Source: Cytobacillus oceanisediminis
Lineage (GTDB): Bacteria > Bacillota > Bacilli > Bacillales > Cytobacillaceae
Reading direction: 5' to 3'
Length of the DNA: 64,000 bases
Assembly (NCBI RefSeq): GCF_022811925.1
Contig: NZ_CP065511.1
Location: 62,001-126,000, forward strand
In this document: piece by piece, positions 1 through 7,882 of the stretch
Position numbering within the stretch: position 1 is the stretch's first letter
How the letters are laid out: the number at the start of each line of letters is the position of its first letter
Translations under genes and position numbers: made by a program
Notes under the pieces: generated by a model
What the model was told of the DNA's origin: nothing
Seen by the model: only the letters and a program-made list of their open reading frames with translations
Databases searched by the model: none

Positions 1-22
1 TTGCTGCCAAAATTCCTATGTT

Positions 23-185
23 TTCGACATTTTTTTTGAACATTCCTTTGGAAAGTATAGTAGAAGACGCTGGATAACTCAAGTCTTATCCACAAATTGT
101 GTATAAATAAGAAGGATTTGTGTATAACTTTAGCAAGATACCCACAATTCACATGGATAATTTCAAAAAGAAAGAGTTATCCACA
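23..185. promoter_or_regulatory. DnaA-box cluster downstream of the ywlB-like gene
   Basis: Four perfect TTATNCACA DnaA boxes are packed into 100 bp: TTATCCACA at 86-94 and 177-185 on the plus strand, and TTATACACA on the minus strand at 98-106 and 119-127. A degenerate TTATCCAGC lies on the minus strand around 69-77. The last box overlaps the 3' end of the acetyltransferase gene. A 7/7 Spo0A box (TTCGACA) sits at 23-29 and may be chance. In B. subtilis, DnaA-box clusters outside oriC help restrain initiation, and as I recall one lies next to ywlC, which would be the next gene to the left here. Confidence 0.75.
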
Positions 186-595
186 GTCAGGATGTGTTTA
201 ACATGCTCCGACTCGAATAAGACTTCCGGCAATCGCGGTATTTCTTCCTGTTTAAAGCCAAGCAGGCTGAAAAATGCCAGCGAGTTTCTTTTATTCGATG
301 CGAGATACAAGGACTCCATGCCCCTATCCCTTGCCAGCATTAATATTTGCTCAAACAAAATAAATAGATCTTTTTCAGATGCTGTGGATGTCATTACAAG
401 GGACCTTAAAAGACCAATCTTTCCATGGGGTTCAATTCCCAGGGTAGCCTTAATATCCCCAGAATCATTCTCCATAATTAAAAAATATTCGATTGCTTCC
501 CTTATCCCATCCGTACTTAAGTTTGCCGATTCCAGAAAAGATGCCAGATTCTCCACATCTGAAGCATCAGCACATCTCACTACACCTGTTTCCAT
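149..595 (-). CDS. GNAT-family N-acetyltransferase (YwlB-like)
   Basis: A 148-residue protein that resembles small GNAT acetyltransferases, with a central stretch LRSLVMTSTASEKDLF in the position of the acetyl-CoA-binding region and a C-terminal SLAFFSLLGF typical of the fold. I chose the ATG at 595 because GGGGTG lies 8 bases upstream; the frame is open about 40 codons further, but that part is hydrophobic and has no ribosome site. The position next to spoIIR and prfA matches ywlB of B. subtilis. The substrate is unknown. The residues of the pyrophosphate loop are not canonical, so the assignment rests on overall look and synteny. Confidence 0.7.
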   Translation of the reverse strand: METGVVRCADASDVENLASFLESANLSTDGIREAIEYFLIMENDSGDIKATLGIEPHGKIGLLRSLVMTSTASEKDLFILFEQILMLARDRGMESLYLASNKRNSLAFFSLLGFKQEEIPRLPEVLFESEHVKHILTVDNSFFLKLSM

Positions 596-707
596 TTCTT
601 CACCCCATTTTCTTATTGTCACTCTATGAATATGAAAAAATAGAAATAGTAGAACTAGATTTGAAAAATATTTCAGAATGTGAGAGAAAGAAAGATTTCT
701 GTAAAAT

Positions 708-745
708 AAAAACACGGCAGCTGTAGGAATTCGGCTGCCGTGTTT
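708..745 (-). terminator. Rho-independent terminator of the KGG-repeat gene
   Basis: An 11-bp perfect stem (AACACGGCAGC paired with GCTGCCGTGTT) with a 12-base loop. On the minus strand it is followed by TTTTATTTTA. It lies just beyond the stop of the KGG-repeat gene. Confidence 0.8.
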
Positions 746-780
746 ATATTACGATCATATGCAATTTATCCGCGGCAAAA

Positions 781-1161
781 TTAGTCGTTCGACTTGCCGC
801 CTTTTCTGCCGATTTCTTCGTAGAAATCGCGGTCATGGTTTTCACTTGTTGCTTCTCCGCCTTTGCGTCCAATTTCCTGATAGAATTCCTTGTCATGATT
901 TTCCGCTGTTGCTTCTCCGCCTTTTTGGCCAATCTCCTGATAGAATTCACTATCATGATTTTCCGCTGTTGCTTCTCCACCTTTTTGGCCTATTTCCTGA
1001 TAGAAGTCCTTGTCATGGTTCTGGCTAGTTGCTTCTCCGCCCTTTTGTCCAATTTCCTGATAGAATTCCTTATCATGATTGCGGCTTGTTGCTTCTCCGC
1101 CCATGCGTCCTCTTTCCTCACGAGACATTTTATCGTTGTTATTATTGTTGTTTTTAGCCAT
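781..1161 (-). CDS. KGG-repeat general stress protein (GsiB-like)
   Basis: A 126-residue, very hydrophilic protein. After an Asn-rich start it consists of five near-identical 20-residue repeats of the form GQKGGEAT..NHDK.FYQEI, and ends in GRKGGKSND. KGG repeats define the GsiB/YciG stress protein family, small hydrophilin-like proteins made under general stress in Bacillus; their biochemical role is unclear. AAAGGAG precedes the ATG. A good sigma-B type promoter lies upstream at 1210-1234. In B. subtilis gsiB is a sigma-B gene elsewhere in the chromosome, so its place here between ywlB and spoIIR is not conserved. The 60-bp DNA repeats could drive changes in repeat number. Confidence 0.88.
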   Translation of the reverse strand: MAKNNNNNNDKMSREERGRMGGEATSRNHDKEFYQEIGQKGGEATSQNHDKDFYQEIGQKGGEATAENHDSEFYQEIGQKGGEATAENHDKEFYQEIGRKGGEATSENHDRDFYEEIGRKGGKSND

Positions 1162-1209
1162 TATCTTTCATCTCCTTTTTGTTTAAGTTTTGTTGTTACA
1201 CTACTTTAA

Positions 1210-1234
1210 ATATCCGTTTTTAGTAGAATCAAAC
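1210..1234 (-). promoter_or_regulatory. Candidate sigma-B promoter for the KGG-repeat gene
   Basis: Reading the minus strand, GTTTGA (1229-1234), a 13-base spacer, then GGATAT (1210-1215). This is 5/6 and 5/6 against the sigma-B consensus GTTTAA-N12-15-GGGTAT. The start codon lies about 50 bp downstream. Confidence 0.6.
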
Positions 1235-1301
1235 GCATGAAAAGAAGATGTTAAATGCTTGTCTTAAATGTAATTTGATTTCCAGTTTTTAAAGTGATTC
1301 T

Positions 1302-1331
1302 AAAAAAGAAAGACCCTGCTCTGCAGCAAGG
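1302..1331 (-). terminator. Terminator of spoIIR
   Basis: CCTTGCT-GCAG-AGCAGGG hairpin on the minus strand (one G-U pair) followed by TCTTTCTTTTTT, directly after the spoIIR stop. Confidence 0.65.
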
Positions 1332-1332
1332 C

Positions 1333-2010
1333 CTAACCGAAGATTTTCTCCCATATTTCAGCTAAAAAGAATTTTACTTCTACAGGTTCTTCATCTTCCT
1401 CTGTATAAACGGGAGGGGTTTCTTTTTCGGAATCAGTGTCAGCAGCGATTTCTTCTGCTTTTACTTCTCCTTTCTTTTCTTCTTCTTCAAAGCCTTCGCT
1501 TACAGCCACACCGTTTGAGAAATCAAGGAAGCAAAGAGGAGGGAAAAGCACACACCACCAGTTGGCTCCTTTTCCTTCGCCAAGAGTGATCAAGATCGCT
1601 TCGTATTCGCCAGCCGGGTATAAAAACTGTCCGTATAATTTCGTCGGGAAGCTGACTTTTCCAAAGTCGGCATTTACTTTCTGGTCAGATCCTTCATCAG
1701 CTACAACTTTTTCGGCAATCTTTTGAATCTCAGGCAATCTGGACTGGATCAGTTCACGGGCATCTTCGATTGAAGTTAACTCTGCCACCCACTCAGTGAT
1801 TTCTGCATTTACTGCGTCCCTTACTTTCCTTTTAATCGCCTGGTCTTCTTCATTATCGCTGTTAGCCAGAATGCGCAGCCTGATTGCCTCGCTCGGTATT
1901 ACCATTGGCTCATCTGCTGTGACTTCTGTTTGCGGTATATATAAACTTAAAATGGTTCCTAAGGATAAAATCAGTACATATAATTTCACAATCGTTTTTG
2001 TATTCAACAT
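1333..2010 (-). CDS. spoIIR: Stage II sporulation protein R
   Basis: SpoIIR is made in the forespore under sigma-F, crosses the septal membrane and triggers SpoIIGA to process pro-sigma-E in the mother cell. The protein starts with a signal peptide (KLYVLILSLGTILSLYIP) and carries the family core EAIRLRILANSDNEEDQ.IKRKVRDAV and GKVSFPTKLYGQ...PAGEYEAI. The last 60 residues are an acidic, low-complexity tail rich in Glu, longer than I expect for the family. I chose the ATG at 2010, with GAAGGG about 12 bases upstream; a GTG at 2037 in the same frame has no ribosome site. The gene lies downstream of prfA-prmC, as in B. subtilis, but behind its own terminator. Confidence 0.92.
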   Translation of the reverse strand: MLNTKTIVKLYVLILSLGTILSLYIPQTEVTADEPMVIPSEAIRLRILANSDNEEDQAIKRKVRDAVNAEITEWVAELTSIEDARELIQSRLPEIQKIAEKVVADEGSDQKVNADFGKVSFPTKLYGQFLYPAGEYEAILITLGEGKGANWWCVLFPPLCFLDFSNGVAVSEGFEEEEKKGEVKAEEIAADTDSEKETPPVYTEEDEEPVEVKFFLAEIWEKIFG

Positions 2011-2113
2011 TTCCGGCACCATCCCTTCACTATCCACAGTGTGGACAGGATGCCAGAATCTTAAACTATTAAAATTAAATTTTTTTATAGTATTCTGATG
2101 CGGTCCCTCTCAC

Positions 2114-2142
2114 CTAATAAAAAACCGCCATTCCGGCGGCTG
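2114..2142 (-). terminator. Terminator of the prfA-prmC operon
   Basis: AGCCGCC-GGAAT-GGCGGTT hairpin on the minus strand followed by TTTTTAT, directly after the prmC stop codon. Confidence 0.8.
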
Positions 2143-2144
2143 TG

Positions 2145-2999
2145 TTACTCTATTTCCGCAAAAACCATCCGATCTTTGCCGTTAATGTCATAGACTGTTT
2201 CTACATTTGCCTGCGGGAAAACCTGCTTCAGGAGTGCAGATACTGCTTCACTTTGGCCGGCACCTACCTCGAAGCCGATGAGGGCACGGTCTTTGATGAC
2301 AGCTGGCAATTCCTCCATAAAGCGCTTGTACAGATCCAGTCCATCTTCTCCTGCAAAGAGGGCACGGTGCGGTTCGTGCTTAGTGACTATATCCGACATC
2401 CACTCGATATCCCTTTCCGGTATATATGGAGGATTGGATAGAATGATATCAAATTTCTTCCCTTTTGAAATAAGAGGCTGGAGAAGGTCTCCCTGAAAAA
2501 AATCAATTTCCGCGCCATTCTGTTCTGCATTTTTCTCAGCCAGCTCAAGGGTCGGTCCGTAGATATCTGTGGCCGTGACATTTAATTCCGGCTTCTCGAG
2601 CTTCATCGTAACGGCAATCGCTCCGCTGCCTGTGCCGATGTCTGCCATTTCAAGCCCGTTCAAAGAGCCGAACAGCTTGTTTATCTTCTGCAGGGCGTTA
2701 TAAACCAGTTCTTCCGTTTCTGGCCTTGGAATAAGGACATCTTCATTCACCTGGAAGGTGCGCCCGTAGAATTCTTCAGAGCCGATGATATACTGAACAG
2801 GCTGGCCCGCCGCGTGTTCGTGCACTGCCTTCTGGAATTTATCCAGAACTTCCGGATGCAAATCCTCGCGTAAATTAGCCAAAAAGCTTGTCCTGCTCAT
2901 ATTCATGAAATGCCGCAATAACAGCTCACCGGCATTCTCATCACGGTTTGACTCATTTAAAAAAGAAGAAGCCCAGTTGAGGGCTTCATATACTTTCAT
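2145..2999 (-). CDS. prmC: Release factor glutamine methyltransferase
   Basis: PrmC (HemK) methylates the Gln of the GGQ motif in peptide release factors using S-adenosylmethionine. The 284-residue protein has the N-terminal helical domain, the SAM loop GTGSG at residues 122-126 and the catalytic NPPY motif at 189-192. The ATG at 2999 gives [14 protein letters not shown], which lines up with other Bacillus PrmC starts. A second ATG at 3014 in the same frame overlaps the end of prfA. Either start implies translational coupling with prfA, its own substrate gene. Confidence 0.95.
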   Translation of the reverse strand: MKVYEALNWASSFLNESNRDENAGELLLRHFMNMSRTSFLANLREDLHPEVLDKFQKAVHEHAAGQPVQYIIGSEEFYGRTFQVNEDVLIPRPETEELVYNALQKINKLFGSLNGLEMADIGTGSGAIAVTMKLEKPELNVTATDIYGPTLELAEKNAEQNGAEIDFFQGDLLQPLISKGKKFDIILSNPPYIPERDIEWMSDIVTKHEPHRALFAGEDGLDLYKRFMEELPAVIKDRALIGFEVGAGQSEAVSALLKQVFPQANVETVYDINGKDRMVFAEIE

Positions 3000-3006
3000 A
3001 GTTGGA

Positions 3007-4080
3007 TTACTCATTGGATGCACTGTCCAGCTTCGCAGATTGCTCTTCAACGATCAGCGCGTCAATAACCTCATCGAGCTTGCCTTGAAGGATCTGATCA
3101 AGCTTTTGGATCGTCAAACCGATGCGGTGATCCGTTACACGGTTTTGCGGGAAGTTGTACGTCCGGATGCGCTCAGAGCGGTCTCCTGTACCAACTGCTG
3201 ATTTACGCTGCTGGTCATATTCCGCCTGTGCTTCCTGCTGGAACTTATCATAAACACGGGCACGAAGAACCTTCATCGCTTTTTCTTTATTTTTGATCTG
3301 TGATTTTTCATCCTGGCAGGATACAACCGTACCTGTCGGCAAGTGAGTCAGACGAACAGCTGACATCGTTGTGTTAACACTCTGTCCGCCCGGTCCGCTT
3401 GAAGCAAATGTATCCACACGGATATCTTTTTCATGAATTTCAATTTCCACTTCTTCTGCTTCAGGAAGAACCGCTACTGTTGCAGTTGAAGTGTGGATGC
3501 GCCCGCCGGATTCGGTTTCCGGTACACGCTGAACACGGTGTGCGCCATTTTCAAACTTAAGCTTGGAATAAGCGCCATTTCCGTTGATCATAAAGATAAT
3601 TTCCTTATAGCCCCCAACGCCCGTAGAGCTTGCCTCAATGACATCAATCTTCCAGCCCTGCGTCTCGGCATAGCGGCTGTACATACGGTATAAGTCACCT
3701 GCAAATAAGGCAGCTTCATCACCGCCTGCCGCACCGCGGATTTCCATAATAACGTTTTTATCATCATTAGGGTCTTTAGGAATGAGGAGAATTTTCAGAC
3801 GTGCTTCCAGTTCCTCTTTTCTTTCCTCAAGCTCAGCCAATTCTTCTTTTACCATTTCGCGCATTTCTGCATCAAGCTTCTCTTCAAGCATGGCACGCGC
3901 ATCCTGATACTGCTCTTTCACTTCTTTATATTCGCGGTATGTGTCAACAGTTTCCTGAATACCAGACTGTTCTTTTGAATATTCGCGAAGCTTTTTCGGA
4001 TCATTGACAATTTCCGGATCGCTCAAAAGCTCATTTAATCTTTCATAACGGTCCTCGACAGATTGAAGACGATCAAACAC
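3007..4080 (-). CDS. prfA: Peptide chain release factor 1
   Basis: RF1 ends translation at UAA and UAG. The protein (357 residues) has the long helical N-terminal domain and the catalytic GGQ motif ([11 protein letters not shown]) near residue 230, followed by the usual RLTHLPTG. I chose the GTG at 4080, seven bases after AGGTG, because it aligns with the MLDRL start of the B. subtilis protein; the ATG at 4086 overlaps that ribosome site. The gene is first in an operon with prmC. Confidence 0.96.
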   Translation of the reverse strand: MFDRLQSVEDRYERLNELLSDPEIVNDPKKLREYSKEQSGIQETVDTYREYKEVKEQYQDARAMLEEKLDAEMREMVKEELAELEERKEELEARLKILLIPKDPNDDKNVIMEIRGAAGGDEAALFAGDLYRMYSRYAETQGWKIDVIEASSTGVGGYKEIIFMINGNGAYSKLKFENGAHRVQRVPETESGGRIHTSTATVAVLPEAEEVEIEIHEKDIRVDTFASSGPGGQSVNTTMSAVRLTHLPTGTVVSCQDEKSQIKNKEKAMKVLRARVYDKFQQEAQAEYDQQRKSAVGTGDRSERIRTYNFPQNRVTDHRIGLTIQKLDQILQGKLDEVIDALIVEEQSAKLDSASNE

Positions 4081-4260
4081 AGCCATTCACCTCAATTTTT
4101 TATCCAATAACCGCCGGATATTGTCCAAGCGGGGTATAGTTTCATTTTTTTAAAACCGAAACTCCATAACATTCTAATTATAGTATAGGTGATTGTTGCA
4201 GTCAAAACCATTCGGAATAAGGATGCCTTCCTCCCTGTTAATAAATTTTCAGAAAAATCA

Positions 4261-4289
4261 TTGCGGGTTTTTGTGATATCCGATATATT
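4261..4289 (+). promoter_or_regulatory. Candidate promoter placing the start site at the gntR ATG
   Basis: TTGCGG (4261-4266), 17-bp spacer, TATATT (4284-4289). The -10 hexamer ends 7 bases before the A of the start codon, so the expected transcription start is at the ATG itself. The -35 match is only 3/6. No Shine-Dalgarno sequence lies between promoter and gene. Confidence 0.45.
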
Positions 4290-4295
4290 GGTTTT

Positions 4296-4949
4296 ATGAA
4301 AAATAAAAATATCACTCCAATTAAACGTTTGTCACTTAGAGATGAAGTATACGAAACACTTAAGAAGAATATAATCGAGCTTGAATTTGAACCTGGTTCG
4401 CGCCTTCATGACAAGGAGCTTGCAGAAGACTTTGGGATCAGCCGCACTCCTGTCCGGGAAGCCTTAAAGAGGCTTGAGGATGAAGGGCTCGTTGTATCAA
4501 CGCCCGGCTCCTCCACTCGTGTCACTCCTCTAAATGAAGATGGTGCAAGCCACGCCTTTCCGGTGGCAGCTTCCCTGCATGCTTTAGGTGCCAGACTTGG
4601 CGTTCCCCGCTTAATGCCAAGTGATTTTGCAAGGCTTGAGGCAGCCAATAAAAATCTGGAGTCCGCCATGAAAAAACAGGATATTCTTGGTGCAGTAAAA
4701 GCAGATGAAGCCTTCCACGAGGTTTATCTTTCTGCTGCAGATAATCCCGAAATTATCTCAGCATTAAAGAGGATTATGCCCAAAATTCAGCGTCTGGAAA
4801 TTGCTCAATTCGGATCTTTGAATGGGCTGAAATCTGTTGAGCAGCATAAGAAAATCATGGAAGCCAGCAGGAAAGGCCAGGAGCAGCTGGCATCCAGGCT
4901 GGTGGAGGAAAACTGGCTGAGTCTTGGCGGGCTATTAACAGGGAAATGA
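4296..4949 (+). CDS. GntR/FadR-type transcriptional regulator
   Basis: A 217-residue DNA-binding regulator. The N-terminal winged helix has the GntR signature (LRDEVYETLKKNI...LEPGSRL-like, then KELAEDFGISRTPVREALKRLEDEGLV, residues about 15-70). The rest looks like the helical FCD ligand domain of the FadR subfamily, ending in SVEQHKKIMEA. It stands 11 bp before the DMT exporter gene and probably controls it; the ligand is unknown. No ribosome binding site is visible before the ATG. Confidence 0.88.
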   Translation: MKNKNITPIKRLSLRDEVYETLKKNIIELEFEPGSRLHDKELAEDFGISRTPVREALKRLEDEGLVVSTPGSSTRVTPLNEDGASHAFPVAASLHALGARLGVPRLMPSDFARLEAANKNLESAMKKQDILGAVKADEAFHEVYLSAADNPEIISALKRIMPKIQRLEIAQFGSLNGLKSVEQHKKIMEASRKGQEQLASRLVEENWLSLGGLLTGK

Positions 4950-4960
4950 GGTGAACTGGC

Positions 4961-5923
4961 ATGAAGGCTATTCTTTTAGGCGTTTGCTCCGCCTTCTTTT
5001 TTGCTTTCACATTTGTATTAAACCGGGCAATGGAAATGGATGGCGGAAGCTGGCTATGGAGCGCATCGCTCCGCTATTTTTTCATGATTCCTCTTTTGGG
5101 TGCCATTGTAGCATTCAGAGGGAATTTGCGGCCATTATTTACTGAAATGAAAAAAGCTCCCGGGCAATGGCTGTTATGGAGCTTTGTCGGCTTTGGCTTA
5201 TTCTATGCCCCGTTATGTTTTGCAGCAGCCTACGGTCCCGGCTGGCTGATTGCCGGAACCTGGCAGATTACGATTATCTCCGGCTCCCTGCTTGCACCAC
5301 TGTTTTTTGTTGCATATCAAACTGGAAATGGAACTGTTAAGGTTAGAGGAAAAGTACCATTTCGCGGTCTGATGATGAGCCTGATCATTCTTCTTGGAGT
5401 TGCTGTGATGCAAGTCGAGCATGCCTCCTCCATTTCATTTCGGGATACGATGCTTGTGATCATTCCTTTAATTATCGCATCCTTTGCCTATCCATTAGGC
5501 AACCGCAAAATGATGGATGTGTGTGAAAATCGGCTGGATGCCTACCAGCGTGTGCTCGGAATGACGATTGCCAGTCTTCCGTTCTGGGTCATTCTTTCTG
5601 CAGCTGCCCTGACAACAAGCGGAATGCCCAGTTTTGGCCAGGTCACTCAGTCCAGTTTAGTCGCCCTATTTTCCGGCGTCTTTGCCACGGTATTGTTCTT
5701 TGCAGCCACTGACCTTGTCCGCGGCAATATGCACAAATTAGGGGCGGTGGAAGCAACTCAATCCCTCGAGGTCCTTTTTGCTGTTCTCGGTGAAGTGTTG
5801 CTGCTGGCAAGTCCCCTTCCGTCTGGAATTTCTTTTACAGGCATGGCACTTGTGATCGTCGGCATGGTGCTGCACAGTTATGTAACCTCGAACAAAGTCA
5901 TTTTAAAAAGAAAGGCTGCGTAA
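4961..5923 (+). CDS. DMT-superfamily multidrug efflux transporter (EmrE-like family)
   Basis: A 320-residue membrane protein with about ten hydrophobic segments, ending in a short basic tail (KRKAA). The sequence has the look of the Bacillus proteins annotated as multidrug resistance efflux transporter family (for example LGVCSAFFFAFTFVLNRAMEMDGGSW at the start and ATDLVRGNMHKLGAVEATQSLEV near the end). GAGGTG stands eight bases before the ATG. It is the second gene of a two-gene operon with the GntR regulator, which suggests substrate-controlled export. The substrate cannot be read from the sequence. Confidence 0.82.
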   Translation: MKAILLGVCSAFFFAFTFVLNRAMEMDGGSWLWSASLRYFFMIPLLGAIVAFRGNLRPLFTEMKKAPGQWLLWSFVGFGLFYAPLCFAAAYGPGWLIAGTWQITIISGSLLAPLFFVAYQTGNGTVKVRGKVPFRGLMMSLIILLGVAVMQVEHASSISFRDTMLVIIPLIIASFAYPLGNRKMMDVCENRLDAYQRVLGMTIASLPFWVILSAAALTTSGMPSFGQVTQSSLVALFSGVFATVLFFAATDLVRGNMHKLGAVEATQSLEVLFAVLGEVLLLASPLPSGISFTGMALVIVGMVLHSYVTSNKVILKRKAA

Positions 5924-5957
5924 AAAAAATGCCCTGGGTAAGCAGGGCATTTTTTAC
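5924..5957. terminator. Bidirectional terminator
   Basis: AAAAATGCCCTG-GGTAAG-CAGGGCATTTTTT: a perfect stem with an A-run on one side and a T-run on the other, placed between the convergent exporter and lipoprotein genes. Confidence 0.9.
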
Positions 5958-6394
5958 GTGCGGTCTTCCTGAACCTTTACTTCAATGTGATAAGTCGGAA
6001 GAGCTTTAATGAGATCTTTATGCAATTGAGCCTGTGAATCAATCTTTTCCTGATGGGTCATATTGCCTTTTCTGTATGCAGTCACCCACATATCCTCTCC
6101 ATTTACCCAAACAGCTCCTGGGCGATACCCCTCGTGAGCTGCAATCACACTGCGGGCCTGATCGATATCATCCTGATTATCCAGGCGTTTGCCGTCAAAA
6201 TTGATAAAGTTCGGGTTCTGCTCACCGCTCATCGTCCGGTCCAATGTATCATTGTCCTCGGTGCGGTCCAGATCATTATTTATAAATGAAACTCCATCCT
6301 GGGTCTCATGGTCATACTCACTCTCAGTTGCCTGATTGTTGGCACAGCCAGCCAGAAATGCGAGCATCAAAAGGAAAACACTAAGTTTTTTCAT
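5954..6394 (-). CDS. YhcN/YlaJ-family sporulation lipoprotein
   Basis: A 146-residue lipoprotein. The signal peptide ends in the lipobox LAGC (Cys17), followed by a polar acidic stretch and a C-terminal domain (IDQARSVIAAHEGYRPGAVWVNGEDMWVTAYRKG) of the YhcN/YlaJ type, which is found in inner spore membrane lipoproteins. GGAGGTG lies before the ATG. A sigma-G-like promoter is visible upstream, which would suit forespore expression. Its exact function is unknown; members of the family affect germination and outgrowth. Confidence 0.8.
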   Translation of the reverse strand: MKKLSVFLLMLAFLAGCANNQATESEYDHETQDGVSFINNDLDRTEDNDTLDRTMSGEQNPNFINFDGKRLDNQDDIDQARSVIAAHEGYRPGAVWVNGEDMWVTAYRKGNMTHQEKIDSQAQLHKDLIKALPTYHIEVKVQEDRT

Positions 6395-6409
6395 TACTGC
6401 ACCTCCTTT

Positions 6410-6441
6410 TTATAGCATGTCCGCTATAAGGAGGAATGTGC
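6410..6441 (-). promoter_or_regulatory. Candidate sigma-G promoter with overlapping inverted repeat
   Basis: On the minus strand GCACA (6437-6441), 17-bp spacer, CATGCTA (6413-6419), close to the sigma-G pattern GNATR-N17-18-CATNNTA. An inverted repeat TTATAGC/GCTATAA (about 6410-6427) covers the -10 box. Confidence 0.4.
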
Positions 6442-6475
6442 AGTCCAATATAAGGCAGAGCTGGGATGAACGTTT

Positions 6476-6578
6476 ATGGCGACCATTTCTCTTCGTCCCT
6501 TCGCTTTTCGGCTTCATGAGCCGTTCATGACGACCTTTTCTCTGCTTCCCTTCCGTTTTTCGGCTTCATGAGCCGCTC
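6476..6578. repeat. Tandem duplication of a 51-bp hairpin unit
   Basis: Two directly adjacent copies, 6476-6526 and 6527-6578, each start ATGRCGACC, hold a pyrimidine-rich middle and end in CGGCTTCATGAGCCG, a perfect 5-bp-stem hairpin, plus YTC. They differ at roughly ten positions. No open frame of note runs through them. Confidence 0.75.
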
Positions 6579-6630
6579 AGGGTGAAATTTTTAATTTCGT
6601 CTCCCGTTTTCTGCGCCATAAAGACCCAAA

Positions 6631-6664
6631 TTAAAAAAACTGCCCGGAATACGCCAGGGCAGAG
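6631..6664 (-). terminator. Terminator of tdk
   Basis: CTGCCC-TGGCGTATTCC-GGGCAG on the minus strand followed by TTTTTTTAATTT, about 20 bp after the tdk stop. Confidence 0.85.
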
Positions 6665-6682
6665 AGATCGTTTAGTATAAAA

Positions 6683-7303
6683 TTATGATAAAAACTCGGT
6701 TGTTTTATGTTTGTCTAGAACATTTGGCGATTTGGGAACTTCATGGTGATGGCGGCAGCGCGGTTCATATGCTTCTGATGCGCCAACTAAAATAACCGGG
6801 TCATCATATGAAGCTGGCTTTCCATTGATCAGGCGCTGCGTACGGCTTGCAGGTGAACCGCAAACGGCACAGACAGCTTGAAGCTTTGTAACCAATTCTG
6901 CTATCGACATGATGGCAGGCATTTGCCCAAAAGGCTCCCCGCGGAAGTCCTGGTCAAGTCCGGCAGCTATGACACGATGTCCGCTGTCAGCCAGGTGCTG
7001 AATGACTTTTACAATTTCATCATCAAAAAATTGCACTTCATCAATCGCAATCAAATCAATGTCAGCTGTAATGTATTTAAAAATATCGGTAGACTGGGAA
7101 ATGGGTCTAGCTATGACCGAAGTTCCATTATGTGAAACGACAGCTTCATCACTGTATCGGTTATCAATCTGCGGCTTAAATACAGCAATTTGCTGTTTGG
7201 CGAACTGAGCTCTGCGCACACGGCGAATCAGTTCTTCTGATTTGCCGGAGAACATGCTGCCGCAAATGACTTCCACCCATCCGTGATGATTCATAACGTA
7301 CAT
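6683..7303 (-). CDS. tdk: Thymidine kinase
   Basis: Phosphorylates thymidine to dTMP in the salvage pathway. A 206-residue type II thymidine kinase: P-loop GSMFSGKS at residues 15-22, the DEVQFF motif, the lasso region with Zn ligands ([13 protein letters not shown]...RCRHHH) and the [10 protein letters not shown] signature. The length fits the family, with a C-terminal extension of some 10 residues. GGAGAGG precedes the ATG. It follows rpmE on the same strand as in B. subtilis, but a terminator separates them. Confidence 0.96.
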   Translation of the reverse strand: MYVMNHHGWVEVICGSMFSGKSEELIRRVRRAQFAKQQIAVFKPQIDNRYSDEAVVSHNGTSVIARPISQSTDIFKYITADIDLIAIDEVQFFDDEIVKVIQHLADSGHRVIAAGLDQDFRGEPFGQMPAIMSIAELVTKLQAVCAVCGSPASRTQRLINGKPASYDDPVILVGASEAYEPRCRHHHEVPKSPNVLDKHKTTEFLS

Positions 7304-7464
7304 GAACGGCCTCTCCTTCCTCGTTCTAACTAATAGAATGGCTTGTTTTCATTTTTTTATGAAGAAAGGGTCGAGCTGTTAATTTTAATTGTACTCGCGC
7401 TTTTTAAAGCAAAAAGGGTCCCCTTAAAACATTTCTTCATATCCAATAAGGCTTATTTCGCAAT

Positions 7465-7502
7465 AAAAAACAGGCAAGATAGTTAACTTGCCTGTTTTTG
7501 TT
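7465..7502 (-). terminator. Terminator of rpmE
   Basis: ACAGGCAAG-TTAACTAT-CTTGCCTGT on the minus strand followed by TTTTTTATTG, placed right after the rpmE stop. Confidence 0.9.
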
Positions 7503-7507
7503 GTTTA

Positions 7508-7720
7508 TTATTTTTGTTCTGACTTAATGCCGTATTTCTTATTGAAACGGTCAACACGTCCGCCAGCTTCAGCGAATTTTTGACGTCCAGTATAGAATGG
7601 GTGGCACTCAGAGCAAGTTTCAACGCGGATCTCTTCTTGAACAGAACCGGTTTCGAACTCGTTACCGCAAGCACATTTCACCATTGCTTTTTTATAGTTA
7701 GGATGAATTCCTGATTTCAT
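7508..7720 (-). CDS. rpmE: 50S ribosomal protein L31 (zinc-binding form)
   Basis: The 70-residue protein has the four zinc Cys of the Zn-containing L31 type: Cys16 and Cys18 (KCACGN), Cys36 and Cys39 ([10 protein letters not shown]). In B. subtilis this form is used when zinc is plentiful and is replaced by RpmEB when zinc is scarce. The ATG at 7720 has AAGGAG nine bases upstream; in-frame ATGs further up overlap that site. A sigma-A promoter and a leader hairpin lie upstream. Confidence 0.96.
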   Translation of the reverse strand: MKSGIHPNYKKAMVKCACGNEFETGSVQEEIRVETCSECHPFYTGRQKFAEAGGRVDRFNKKYGIKSEQK

Positions 7721-7767
7721 TCTTTTCATCTCCTTCCGCCCTGAATCATTCGAAACAGAGTTATATA

Positions 7768-7793
7768 TTACGGGCAATCATGAATTGCCGTAA
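7768..7793 (-). promoter_or_regulatory. Hairpin in the rpmE 5' leader
   Basis: TTACGG-CAAT / ATTG-C-CCGTAA: an imperfect inverted repeat with a five-base loop and one bulge, about 50 bases before the rpmE start and 25 bases after the expected transcription start. Leader RNAs bound by L31 have been described in several bacterial groups; whether this one belongs to them cannot be told here. Confidence 0.45.
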
Positions 7794-7815
7794 ACTTCAA
7801 AAACACACTGTCATC

Positions 7816-7844
7816 ATTATAACAAGTCCATATATATTTTGCAA
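7816..7844 (-). promoter_or_regulatory. Sigma-A promoter of rpmE
   Basis: TTGCAA (7839-7844), 17-bp spacer, TATAAT (7816-7821) on the minus strand: -35 4/6, -10 6/6. Confidence 0.75.
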
Positions 7845-7882
7845 TATGCGAATTCGGCATCCTAGATTTTCCAAATGAAATC

